In this document: positions 16,312 to 26,000 of the stretch, piece by piece
How the letters are laid out: the number at the start of each line of letters is the position of its first letter
Position numbering within the stretch: position 1 is the stretch's first letter
DNA from: Mitsuokella multacida DSM 20544
GTDB taxonomy: Bacteria > Bacillota > Negativicutes > Selenomonadales > Selenomonadaceae
Assembly (NCBI RefSeq): GCF_000155955.1
Contig: NZ_GG697141.2
Location: forward strand, 754,855 to 818,854
Direction: 5' to 3'
DNA: 64,000 nt
Notes under the pieces: model-generated
Told to the model about the DNA's origin: nothing
What the model saw: the letters and a program-made list of their open reading frames with translations, nothing else
Database searches by the model: none
Program-made: the position numbers and the translations under genes

Positions 16312-17763
16312 TTATTTTACGACATTGAGCCGCGCGAGCGTCATGTCCTCGGGGCCCGTCATCTGGCAGCCCTTCTTGCGCGCGTAGCGGATGTAGGTCA
16401 GGATCTCGTCCGTGATGCGCTCGCCCGGCGCGAGGATCGGGATGCCAGGCGGGTAGCACATGACGAACTCACTGCAGACGCGGCCTGAAGTCGACTCGAT
16501 AGGCAGCGACTCCTTCTCGGCGTAGAACGCCTCCTGCGGCCCGTAGACGACTTCCGGCTCGATGTACTCGGCCTTGAGCATCTTCGAGGAATCCTTGCGG
16601 TAGTTGCGCCGGATCTCCGCGAGCGCGGCGACGAGCCGTTCGATGTCCTTAGGCCGGTCGCCGACTGAGACGTAGGCCAAGAGGTTCGCAATGTCGCCGA
16701 ACTCCGTCTGGATGTCGTACTCGTCACGCAGGAGGTCGTAGACCTCGATGCCCGCAAGGCCCGTCGGCCGCGTGAAGATGGAGAGCTTCGTCGTGTCAAA
16801 GTCGTAGATGGAGTCGCCGTTGATGAGCTCGCGGCTGTAGGCATAGTAATCGCCAATCGCGTTGATCTCGTCGCGCGCGTACTCGACGAGCCCGATGACC
16901 TTATCGAAGATCTCCTGCCCGTGCAGGGCGAGGTTGCGGCGGCTGATGTCGAGGCTCGAGAGCAGGAGGTACGAGCCCGAGGTCGTCTGCGTGATGTTGA
17001 TGACCTGATGGACGTAGCCCGCATTGACGTTCGGACCGCAGAGCAGCATCGAGCTCTGCGTCAGCGAGCCGCCCGACTTGTGCATACTGATCGATGCCAT
17101 GTCGGCGCCAGCCGCCATCGCCGAGACGGGCAGCTTGTCGTGGAAGTAGAAATGCGTGCCGTGCGCCTCGTCGGCGAGCACCATCATGCCGTGCGCATGT
17201 GCGAGGGCTACGATCTCGCGCAGGTTCGAGCAGATGCCGTAGTACGTCGGATTGTTGACGAGCACGGCCTTGGCGTCAGGATGACGCCGTATCGCGTCCT
17301 TGACTTCCTCGACGCGCATGCCGAGCGAGATGCCGAGCGTGTGGTCCATCTGCGGATTGACATAGACCGGGACGGCACCGCAGAGGATCAGCGCATTGAT
17401 GGCGCTGCGGTGCACATTGCGCGGCATGATGATCTTGTCACCGCGCCCGACTGCCGTCAGCACCATCGCCTGCACGGCCGACGTCGTGCCGCCGACCATG
17501 AAGAACGCATGTGCCGCGCCAAAGGCCTCTGCCGCGAGCGTTTCTGCATCGCGGATGACCGAGACGGGATGGCAGAGATTGTCGAGCATCTTCATCGAGT
17601 TGACATCGACGTCGAGGCACTTCTCCCCGAGGAAGTCCCGGAGCTCCGGATTGCCGCGGCCGCGCTTGTGGCCCGGCACGTCAAATGGCACGAGGCGCGC
17701 GCGCTTCATGCGCTCGAGCGCCTCGAGAATCGGTGCACTCTCCTGAGTCAGATATCGTCCCAC
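16312..17763 (-). CDS. Arginine/lysine/ornithine decarboxylase, fold-type I PLP
   Basis: A 483-residue Orn/Lys/Arg decarboxylase of the short type that lacks the N-terminal wing domain, as in Bacillus SpeA. PLP-binding features are HGTHFYF with the preceding Asp (LADEAHG) and the Schiff-base lysine in SMHKSGGSLTQ (about residue 226). A C-terminal domain contains CYPPGIPILAPGE. Context (agmatinase two genes downstream) points to arginine as substrate, giving agmatine. The family cannot be resolved from sequence alone, and lysine decarboxylation to cadaverine, used in Selenomonas peptidoglycan, remains possible. It is 42 bases from speD. Confidence 0.87.
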   Translation of the reverse strand: MGRYLTQESAPILEALERMKRARLVPFDVPGHKRGRGNPELRDFLGEKCLDVDVNSMKMLDNLCHPVSVIRDAETLAAEAFGAAHAFFMVGGTTSAVQAMVLTAVGRGDKIIMPRNVHRSAINALILCGAVPVYVNPQMDHTLGISLGMRVEEVKDAIRRHPDAKAVLVNNPTYYGICSNLREIVALAHAHGMMVLADEAHGTHFYFHDKLPVSAMAAGADMASISMHKSGGSLTQSSMLLCGPNVNAGYVHQVINITQTTSGSYLLLSSLDISRRNLALHGQEIFDKVIGLVEYARDEINAIGDYYAYSRELINGDSIYDFDTTKLSIFTRPTGLAGIEVYDLLRDEYDIQTEFGDIANLLAYVSVGDRPKDIERLVAALAEIRRNYRKDSSKMLKAEYIEPEVVYGPQEAFYAEKESLPIESTSGRVCSEFVMCYPPGIPILAPGERITDEILTYIRYARKKGCQMTGPEDMTLARLNVVK

Positions 17764-17805
17764 CGTCTTTCACTTCCTTATCTTTATCATCTTTATCGCA
17801 TTTTT

Positions 17806-18597
17806 TCAGTAGAGATTGCGGCCGCTGTAGATCTCGATCATCTCGCGGCGCAGGCTGTTGCTGATGGCGAGGCGGTCCTTCGGCGGGATCTCGTAGATGT
17901 CCGTATTGAACAGGTAGTTCTGCAGCTGCGGCTCCTTGATGAGCATGCGCGTGTGGTAGAGATTCGCCTGGTAGAGGTTGATGTCGACGGCGTCGTAGCG
18001 GTCGAGCGTCTCCTGCGCGATGAACTCCTGGATGGAGCGCATCTTCGAGTCCATGAAGAGCTTGCGGCCGTCGAGGTCGCGCGTGAAGCCGCGCACACGG
18101 TAGTCCATCGTGATGATGTCCGAGTCGAACTGCGCGATCATGTAGTCGAGCGTCTTGAGTGGCGTGATCTCCCCGCACGTCGCGACATCGATGTCGACGC
18201 GGAAGGTCGCGATGCTCGTGCCCGGATGGAACTCGGGGTACGTATGTACCGTCACATGGCTCTTGTCGAGATGCGCGAGGATCGTGTCGCCGAGGATGGC
18301 CGACTCGACCGGCTTTTTGCGTCCCGATGTCACCGCGTCTTCTTCCGCGATGAGCATCGTCACGCTCGCGCCCTGCGGGTCGTAGTCCTGCTTCGCGATG
18401 TTGAGGATGCGCGCGCCGATCATCTCCGTGACCGTCGACAAGATCTTCGTCAAGCGCTCCGAGTTGTACTGTTCGTCGATGTACTTGATGTAGTCCTGCT
18501 GCTCCCGCGCCGACTTCGCATAACAGATGTCATAGATGTTGAAGCTCAATGCCTTCGTCAGGTTGTTAAAGCCGTACAGCTTCAGCTTTTCCTCCAA
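17806..18597 (-). CDS. speD: S-adenosylmethionine decarboxylase proenzyme
   Basis: A 263-residue protein of the longer, Escherichia coli-type SpeD class. Self-cleavage should occur before Ser113 in DKSHVTVHTYPEFHP, producing the pyruvoyl cofactor. It supplies decarboxylated AdoMet to SpeE. I place the start at the TTG of 18597, giving MEEKLKLYGFNNLTK, which aligns with the usual N-terminus. An open frame extends to a GTG at 18645, but that start would lie within the terminator hairpin of the leader and has no ribosome site. The start choice is the least certain point. It is the first gene of the polyamine operon. Confidence 0.9.
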   Translation of the reverse strand: MEEKLKLYGFNNLTKALSFNIYDICYAKSAREQQDYIKYIDEQYNSERLTKILSTVTEMIGARILNIAKQDYDPQGASVTMLIAEEDAVTSGRKKPVESAILGDTILAHLDKSHVTVHTYPEFHPGTSIATFRVDIDVATCGEITPLKTLDYMIAQFDSDIITMDYRVRGFTRDLDGRKLFMDSKMRSIQEFIAQETLDRYDAVDINLYQANLYHTRMLIKEPQLQNYLFNTDIYEIPPKDRLAISNSLRREMIEIYSGRNLY

Positions 18598-18636
18598 TCC
18601 ACCAAAACCTGCCTTTCTTTTTATAGCTTTCACCAA

Positions 18637-18667
18637 AAAGGCCACGGCTCCAGAAGCCGTGGCCTTT
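18637..18667 (-). terminator. Terminator hairpin in speD leader / after trmD
   Basis: A 13-bp perfect stem (18637-18649 with 18655-18667, loop five bases) is followed on the minus strand by CTTTTTGG. It lies downstream of trmD, but also downstream of the predicted speD promoter, so it could attenuate the polyamine operon as well as end the trmD transcript. Confidence 0.75.
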
Positions 18668-18684
18668 CTGCTAACTTTAGCTTT

Positions 18685-18713
18685 ATTTTAGCAGATTCAA
18701 CTCGTTGAAACAA
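18685..18713 (-). promoter_or_regulatory. Promoter of the polyamine operon
   Basis: TTGTTT (18708-18713) and TAAAAT (18685-18690) are separated by 17 bases on the minus strand. Transcription would begin near 18678. The next element is a small GCTAA/TTAGC hairpin, then the terminator hairpin, then the speD start. Confidence 0.6.
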
Positions 18714-18761
18714 GTGGAATCTTGCGCCCGAAGGCGTGGATTTTGAGCGGATCGCGTGCGG

Positions 18762-19514
18762 TTATTCAGACTGCTCTTCCGACTGTGCAAAGCGCTGCAG
18801 GAGCTCGAGGTCCTTGTCGCTTAGCTCCTTCTTCGCCAAGAGGTCGGGGCGCTTTGCCTGCGTCAGGCGCAGCGACTGCTCGTGGCGCCACTGGCGGATC
18901 TTCGCGTGGTCGCCCGAGAGCAGCACCTCCGGCACCTCCATGCCCTCGAAGTCGCGCGGGCGCGTGTACTGCGGGAAGCCCAAGAGGCCGTCGTAGAACG
19001 AGTCCGTCGGCGCCGACTCCGCATCGCCGAGCACGCCCGGCAGCATGCGCGAGACGGCGTCCGTGATGACCATCGCCGGCAGCTCGCCGCCCGTCAGCAC
19101 GAAATCGCCAATCGAGATGGCCTCGTCGGCGAGCGGGTAGATGCGCGCGTCGAAGCCCTCGTAATGGCCGCAGATGAAGACGAGCTGCTCATAGCCCGCG
19201 AGCTCCTTGGCCTTCGCCTGCGTAAAGACAGGCCCAGCGGGGTCCATGATCAGCACGCGGCGGCTCGCCGCATGCGCCGCTGTCTCCTCGAGCACCGCGC
19301 GCACGGCGCGGTACATCGGCTCCGGCTTCAGCACCATCCCCGCGCCGCCGCCAAACGGCGAATCGTCGACATGCCTGTGCTTGTCGTGCGAGTAGTCGCG
19401 GAAATTCGTGAAGTGGATGTCGAGGATGCCCTTGTCGACGGCGCGCTTCGTGATGCTCGCACCGAACGGCCCCGCAAACATCTCCGGGAACAGCGTGATC
19501 ATGTCAATGCGCAT
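18762..19514 (-). CDS. trmD: tRNA (guanine-N1-)-methyltransferase
   Basis: A 250-residue SPOUT methyltransferase. The start MRIDMITLFPEMFAGPFGAS, the HVDDSPFGGGAGMV loop and the knotted AdoMet site (ICGHYEGFDARI, SIGDFVLTGGELPAMV) are diagnostic. It methylates G37 of tRNAs reading CNN codons, preventing +1 frameshifts. It overlaps rimM by 11 bases and is the last gene of the ylxM-ffh-rpsP operon. The C-terminal helix ends in Glu/Gln/Ser-rich sequence. Start and length are normal. Confidence 0.96.
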   Translation of the reverse strand: MRIDMITLFPEMFAGPFGASITKRAVDKGILDIHFTNFRDYSHDKHRHVDDSPFGGGAGMVLKPEPMYRAVRAVLEETAAHAASRRVLIMDPAGPVFTQAKAKELAGYEQLVFICGHYEGFDARIYPLADEAISIGDFVLTGGELPAMVITDAVSRMLPGVLGDAESAPTDSFYDGLLGFPQYTRPRDFEGMEVPEVLLSGDHAKIRQWRHEQSLRLTQAKRPDLLAKKELSDKDLELLQRFAQSEEQSE

Positions 19515-20046
19515 CGTCCGTCTCCTCCGGCAGGTCGACGACCATGCGGCCGCCCGCGACGTCGATTACCTTGACGACCGCCTTGAGCGCTGGGATCAGC
19601 AGCTCGCGGCCGTCCGGGCGGCGCGCCTGATAGACGTCGTTGCTGCCCGTGCGCAGGACGTTTTCGACCGTGCCGAGCGTATTGCCCGTCTCATCGTAGA
19701 CCGTCAGGCCGATGATGTCGAACGTGTAGAACTCGCCTTCCTCAAGCGGCACGGCCTCGCTGCGGTCGACCGTCAGCAGGCGGCCCGTCAGGCGCATCGC
19801 GTCCTCGCGCACGGGGTACTCGCGGAACTTCAGCAGGATGAACTGCTTGTGGTACTTGCAGCTCTCGATGTGCAGCAGCTCGTCGCCGACCATGACTTCC
19901 TTCATATCGGCAAAGCGCTCCGTGAAGTCCGTCAGCGGGATGATGCGCATCTCGCCGTGGATGCCGTGCGCCGCACCGACCTTGCCGATCGTCACACGGT
20001 CCTTGGCCGCATTTTTCTTAGCCGCGGATGGCGATAATCTTGTCAT
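19504..20046 (-). CDS. rimM: 16S rRNA processing protein RimM
   Basis: An assembly factor for the 30S head that binds S19. The conserved core starts VTIGKVGAAHGIHGEMRI and ends with the PRC-barrel segment LLIPALKAVVKVIDVAGGRMVVDLPEE. Start assignment is uncertain. The ATG at 20046 (180 residues) overlaps the upstream gene by 29 bases and has a weak ribosome site. A GTG at 19995 has AAGGA four bases upstream and would give the more usual N-terminus just before the IGK motif. Position between the YlqD gene and trmD is the standard Firmicute order. Confidence 0.92.
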   Translation of the reverse strand: MTRLSPSAAKKNAAKDRVTIGKVGAAHGIHGEMRIIPLTDFTERFADMKEVMVGDELLHIESCKYHKQFILLKFREYPVREDAMRLTGRLLTVDRSEAVPLEEGEFYTFDIIGLTVYDETGNTLGTVENVLRTGSNDVYQARRPDGRELLIPALKAVVKVIDVAGGRMVVDLPEETDDAH

Positions 20047-20449
20047 CTTCCACCAGCACTTCCACATTCATGAGCTCGCGCATGTCGTCGCCGACCTTGA
20101 CGTCGACCTGGCGCTCGAGCGTGCCCTGCACGATCTCCGAACCGATCTTGAGCTTCTCCGTCTGCTCCTTCTGCGCGAGAGCCTGTGCGCGGTAGTCCGC
20201 ACGCTTCTGGCGCTCCTGGCCGAAGTGCTGCTGGATAGCGTGCAGGCGCTGGATTTCCTGCGGCGTCGGGTCATCGGCATTGGCCGGGCCGTTCTCCTGC
20301 AGGACGCGCTTCTCCTGGATGTCGAGCTGCTGCAGCTCGAGCTCCGCGCGCTGGATGCCTTCCGTGAGTTCTTTGAGCATCTTTTCCTTGAGCTTTTCCG
20401 TGACCTTTGCCTTGATCGTCACCGGCATCTTGAGCGAAATCGTATCCAT
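20018..20449 (-). CDS. ylqD: YlqD-family protein
   Basis: A 143-residue protein starting MDTISLKMPVTIKAKVTEKL. It has a long charged helical middle (about 20-95), rich in Glu, Gln, Lys and Arg and likely a coiled coil, and a C-terminal beta segment ending VLVEDDKIIAIRG. This matches the Firmicute YlqD family of unknown function, which is encoded beside rimM. The ATG at 20449 was chosen over a longer frame because GAGGAAC lies seven bases upstream and the longer frame would enter a terminator hairpin. Confidence 0.8.
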   Translation of the reverse strand: MDTISLKMPVTIKAKVTEKLKEKMLKELTEGIQRAELELQQLDIQEKRVLQENGPANADDPTPQEIQRLHAIQQHFGQERQKRADYRAQALAQKEQTEKLKIGSEIVQGTLERQVDVKVGDDMRELMNVEVLVEDDKIIAIRG

Positions 20450-20489
20450 GTTTGTTCCTCTTTTCTGCTCGAACTTGAAATACAAAAAC

Positions 20490-20529
20490 AGCGGCAAAGC
20501 CCACAAGTCTTTGTGTGGGCGATGCCGCT
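20490..20529 (-). terminator. Internal terminator between khpA and ylqD
   Basis: A long hairpin (AGCGGCATCGCCCACA paired with TGTGGGCTTTGCCGCT, small mismatch) is followed on the minus strand by GTTTTTGT. It probably reduces transcription from the rpsP part into ylqD-rimM-trmD. Confidence 0.7.
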
Positions 20530-20545
20530 CTTCTTCTGATTTCAT

Positions 20546-20776
20546 TTATTCAATGATATCAACCGAGACTTTTTTGTTCTCCCGGGTGGCTGCGGCCTTG
20601 ACAACCGTGCGCATGGCTTTCGCGATGCGGCCCTGGCGGCCAATGACCTTGCCCATGTCATCCTCATCCACGTGGAGTTCGAGCGTGACCTGACGGTCCT
20701 GCTGCTTCTCCTCGACGCGGACATCTTCGGGATGATCCACTAAGGACTTCGCGATGACTTCAACAAGTTCTTTCAT
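20546..20776 (-). CDS. khpA: KH-domain RNA-binding protein KhpA
   Basis: A 76-residue protein consisting of one KH domain, with the GxxG loop in MGKVIGRQGRIAKAM (the GRQG segment around residue 46). The family (YlqC) forms a heterodimer with KhpB/Jag in Firmicutes and affects translation and cell division. It is in the usual place after rpsP. Length and sequence are typical. Confidence 0.93.
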   Translation of the reverse strand: MKELVEVIAKSLVDHPEDVRVEEKQQDRQVTLELHVDEDDMGKVIGRQGRIAKAMRTVVKAAATRENKKVSVDIIE

Positions 20777-20793
20777 GCTGTAGCCTCACTCAA

Positions 20794-21069
20794 TCAGTTC
20801 TTAGCGTTCTTTGCCTCAGCAAACTTAGCCATGAGGCCCTTCTTGCTGAAGAGATTCTTAACGGTGTCCGTCGGCTGAGCACCCTTGCCCATCCAATCGA
20901 GAACCTTCTCCTCGTCAACATTGACGACTGCCGGGTTCTGGGACGGATCGTAGTTACCGAGGACCTCGATGAAACGACCATCGCGCGGTGCGCGGGAGTC
21001 CGCGACAACAATGCGATAGAACGGATTCTTCTTTGCACCCATACGGTTCAGACGAATCTTTACTGCCAT
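20794..21069 (-). CDS. rpsP: 30S ribosomal protein S16
   Basis: A 91-residue protein with [31 protein letters not shown], split here for brevity at [11 protein letters not shown] and [12 protein letters not shown], the universal S16 N-terminus, followed by IEVLGNYDP and the GAQPTDTV motif. It is a core small-subunit protein. Forty bases separate it from ffh, with a strong ribosome site (gaaaggtggtga) before the ATG. Confidence 0.97.
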   Translation of the reverse strand: MAVKIRLNRMGAKKNPFYRIVVADSRAPRDGRFIEVLGNYDPSQNPAVVNVDEEKVLDWMGKGAQPTDTVKNLFSKKGLMAKFAEAKNAKN

Positions 21070-21108
21070 GTGAATTCACCACCTTTCAAATCTTGATTGG
21101 GAAATATC

Positions 21109-22482
<1,374 letters not shown>

Positions 22483-22485
22483 AAA

Positions 22486-22848
22486 TCATACCTCCCGGCC
22501 ATATTCATTGCTGCCAAGTAACGGCACGAGGCGCGCGAGGATATCGCGGACTGCCGCGTTGTTCTCATCCGTCCGCAGGGCCTTGACCGAGCGGCAGATG
22601 TCCGCGAGCACCGCACGCTCCTTCTGGTAACGCGCCACGAGCCCGAGCTTCGCCTCATACGATTCCATGGCCTTCTCGGAGCGATGGATGTTGTCATAGA
22701 CCGCCTGCCGGGAAATCCCGAGCTCCTCGCCGATCTCCGACAACGAGAAATCCTCAAAGAGATGCATCTTGAGGCATTCCTGCTGCTTCTCTGTCAAAAG
22801 CGCCCCATAAAAATCAAACAGCGCCGACAAATACAAAAGCTGCTCCAT
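22486..22848 (-). CDS. ylxM: YlxM-family helix-turn-helix protein
   Basis: A 120-residue protein with a sigma-70 region 4-like helix-turn-helix: LTEKQQECLKMHLFEDFSLS, then EIGEELGISRQAVYDNIHRS (about residues 18-57). This is the UPF0122/YlxM family, always next to ffh and thought to modulate SRP function. It is the first gene of the operon, reading from the promoter at 22903-22931. Confidence 0.93.
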   Translation of the reverse strand: MEQLLYLSALFDFYGALLTEKQQECLKMHLFEDFSLSEIGEELGISRQAVYDNIHRSEKAMESYEAKLGLVARYQKERAVLADICRSVKALRTDENNAAVRDILARLVPLLGSNEYGREV

Positions 22849-22902
22849 CCTGCCCCACCTTCATCTTGATATCGTGCCAAGGCTTTTTGCTTGACATAGG
22901 CT

Positions 22903-22931
22903 ATTATAGCCGCCCCCCGCCCCCGTGTCAA
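22903..22931 (-). promoter_or_regulatory. Promoter of the ylxM-ffh-rpsP operon
   Basis: A perfect TTGACA (22926-22931), a 17-base spacer and a perfect TATAAT (22903-22908) on the minus strand, about 55 bases before ylxM. The spacer is almost pure G+C. Confidence 0.9.
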
Positions 22932-22956
22932 GCATTTTTCCTTGTCAGATGCAAAA

Positions 22957-22985
22957 AAGCCTCCGGGGAGACTCCTCGGAGGCTT
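22957..22985 (-). terminator. Terminator of the giant adhesin gene
   Basis: Stem AAGCCTCCG/CGGAGGCTT (22957-22965 with 22977-22985) followed on the minus strand by TTTTTTGC, 22 bases after the adhesin stop codon. Confidence 0.88.
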
Positions 22986-23006
22986 CTTGCCTATCGTTAT
23001 CCAGTT

Positions 23007-26000
23007 TTACTTTGCGGCATCAGCCGGCGCATCTTTCTCGATCACGCTGCCGTAGACATCACGGTAGCGCTTCTTCTGCTCGCCGTTCTTCTGCTTGACC
23101 AGCTCGTCGCGGTCGTTGACGCGGACGCGCTCGATCTTGTGGCGGTCATTATCCTTGCCCTCGACGCGGTCGACACGGAAGCGGTTGAGGGAAAGCTCGC
23201 GGATCTCCGGCTCGAACTCCTCCGACATGCGCTCCATGTCGGTGTCGACGCTCGCACCGTTCTCGAGTGCCCGCGAGAAGATTGCGGCAAACTCATAGCG
23301 CGTGATCGTGCGGTCCCCCTTGAACTCGCCGTCCGGATAGCCCTCGAGCAGGCCGCGGTCCGCCAATTTCTTGACGTACGCATAAGCCCAGTGGTTCTCC
23401 GGCACATCCGGGAACAGGATGGAGCGGCGCTTCGGCGCTGCTGCCGTGCCCTGCTTGCCAACGAGCGCCTCAAGCTGCTCAATCTTCTCGTCCTGTTTCT
23501 GGACATAGTCCTTGAGCGCAAGGAGCTCCTTCGCCATCGCGACGCGGCTGTTCGTCACATGGTTGCCCTGGCCGAACTTGAAGCTGATGCCCGCGTTGAC
23601 CATGTTCTCACCGCCGCCGACCGTGCCGCCGACCGACAGCGTCGTGTCCTCATTCGGACGGTAGAACGCGCCGACAGCCGCCGCATTCGCGCCGCGGTAA
23701 TTGCCGTAGCCAACAGCGAAGTCCCACTTGTCATCCGGGTCGAAATCCTGCGGATGCAGTGCAGCAAGAGCCGCAGCACCAGCGCCGACACGGTCCACAC
23801 GGCGGTCGAGGCTGCTAACCTCGCCACCGAGCTTGCCAATCGCCTGATCGCGCTGCGCGAGCTGGCTGCCATTGATGGCCTCCGTCGAATCCGGCGCGAC
23901 CTTGCCCGGTGCGACACCTTCAATCTTGTTGCCGCCCATGTTGACACTGCCCTGCTGGACCGTGATGTCCTTGTGCTTGTCATCGCCCTTGACCGTCAGG
24001 CCGCCATTGTTGATGGTGGTATTGCCCGCCTGGAACGTCTCACTGTTGACCGTCTTTGCATTGACGGTATTCGCCTCAACGCTGTTGAGTCCCTTGAGGT
24101 CCTTGGCCAGGCGGATGGAAAGGCCGGTGAGTTTCTCACCCTTGTTATCCGGATCTTCCTTCTCCTGCTGGATGACACCGAGGTTGCCCTCATCTGCCAG
24201 CGCCTCAACCTTGGCACCGCCCGTCAGGCTCAGGAAGCGGCCGAACTTGACGTTGACACTCTTCTTGGTCGCGGCATCATCGCCCTGATACTGACGGTCT
24301 GCCTTGACATCCTGCTGGAGCTGCGTGACATCCGTCTGGAGCTTATCGACATGCTGACCAATCTGATTGACATTGTTGGTCACGTTCGTGACGTTCTGCT
24401 CAACCTTGCCCGCGATATTCTTGACATCGCCGATGCTGGCCGCATTGTTGTCCTTGGCATCCGCGTACGTCTTGCCATCGATGCCGCTGGCAATGTTCGT
24501 AATCTGCTTGCCACCGCCATTGATGCCATCCTTGCTGATGCTGATACCAGAATCCTTGATTGTGACCTTGTTGGTATCTACGCCATTCTGGTCTACCTTC
24601 GTCTGGCCGGCATTGATACTGCCGTTGCCACCCAGGTCGACATCCTTCTTCAAAGAGACTTCCAGAGAGCCATTGACTACCTTCGTCTCGATGTTCTTGC
24701 CATCGCCCTTGACCGTGACGGTCTGGCCCAGGTCTTTTTTCACGGTGTTCCTAGCTTCATCGGCCAGGCCAAAGCCGCCGCCCTGACTCTGGTTCGTGAT
24801 GGAACCAGCAACATCGCGGAGCTGGCCTTCCGTAGCAGCACGGTTCTCAACCACATTGTCCTTGTTCCACTTCGTGTTGTCCAGACCCGTGATGTATTTG
24901 CCCGTCTCTGCTGTTCCAGCAGTGCCGTCCGACTTCTTGCCCGTGACCGTCTGCTTGCCAATGATGATCTTCTGAGTCGTGTCAGTTCCCTCACCGACCG
25001 TGACCTTCGTGAAGTCCGGTGTATTGGTCATGACGAGCTCAAGGCCATCACCATTTGTATTGCTGCGGACGCCCAGATTCTTAGAAGAAGCCGTTGCTAC
25101 GGCATCCTTGTCCATGCCGCCCGTAAGCGACAGCGTCGAATTGAGTTTCTTTGCGACTTCCTTTCCGTCATTGCCGACGAACTTCAGGCCGTCATCCATC
25201 GTAGCGACTTCATGGGTAATGGTCTTAGTTTTGCCATCTTCTGTGGTAACGGTCGTCTGATACTGGATGCGGGATGCCTTGTCCTTCGTGCTGTCTTTAT
25301 CCTTGACTTCGTTCTGGTTGCGATCAAGTGTGGCCGTGCCAAGAATCGTGGAAAGATCCGTGAATGCACCGTCTTTGCCATCTGCGCCTTTCTGGCCAGT
25401 CAGGCCGATATGACCAACGCCGTCCTTGCCAGAAATGGAAACGGCATCTTTACCCGGCTGGCCGTCTTTGCCCGGCGTACCGATGGCAATCTTGCCATCA
25501 ATGCCATTCTCACCATTAAGGCCATTCGAGCCAGTGATGCTGACGCCATTCTTACCATCTGTACCAATGACAGAAATGCCATCCTTGCCGTTGAGACCGA
25601 TGCTGGATTTGCCATCTGCACCCTTGAGACCAACGGTGCCATCGACACCATCCTTGCCCAGCGTGACTTTATCGTTGAGTTTCAGGTCATACGTCTTCTG
25701 GCCATCTTCATCCGTGACTTTCAGCTTCAGGTTTTCGCCATTATAGTCTGTAGTTCCGGCGGCTTTCCCGTTTTCTACCGTAATGACGGTATGCTTACCG
25801 GCTGTAGTGGCGGCTTCTTTGACCGCGTCACTGATTGTCTTGAGCTGATCCTCAGTAGCCGCACGGCCGCTGACGTATTCCGGCTTGTCGACATTCCAGT
25901 CCTTGTTGTCAAGACCCGTGACATAGTCGCCAGCCTTGCCTTCCTTGGCAATAATCGGCTTGCCTTTCTTGTCGACGCCTGTAATCACATCGAGCGTCTT

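Noticed and set aside
18598-18645. GTG start for speD at 18645
   Set aside because: It lies in the terminator hairpin without a ribosome site, and the extra residues are not part of SpeD proteins.
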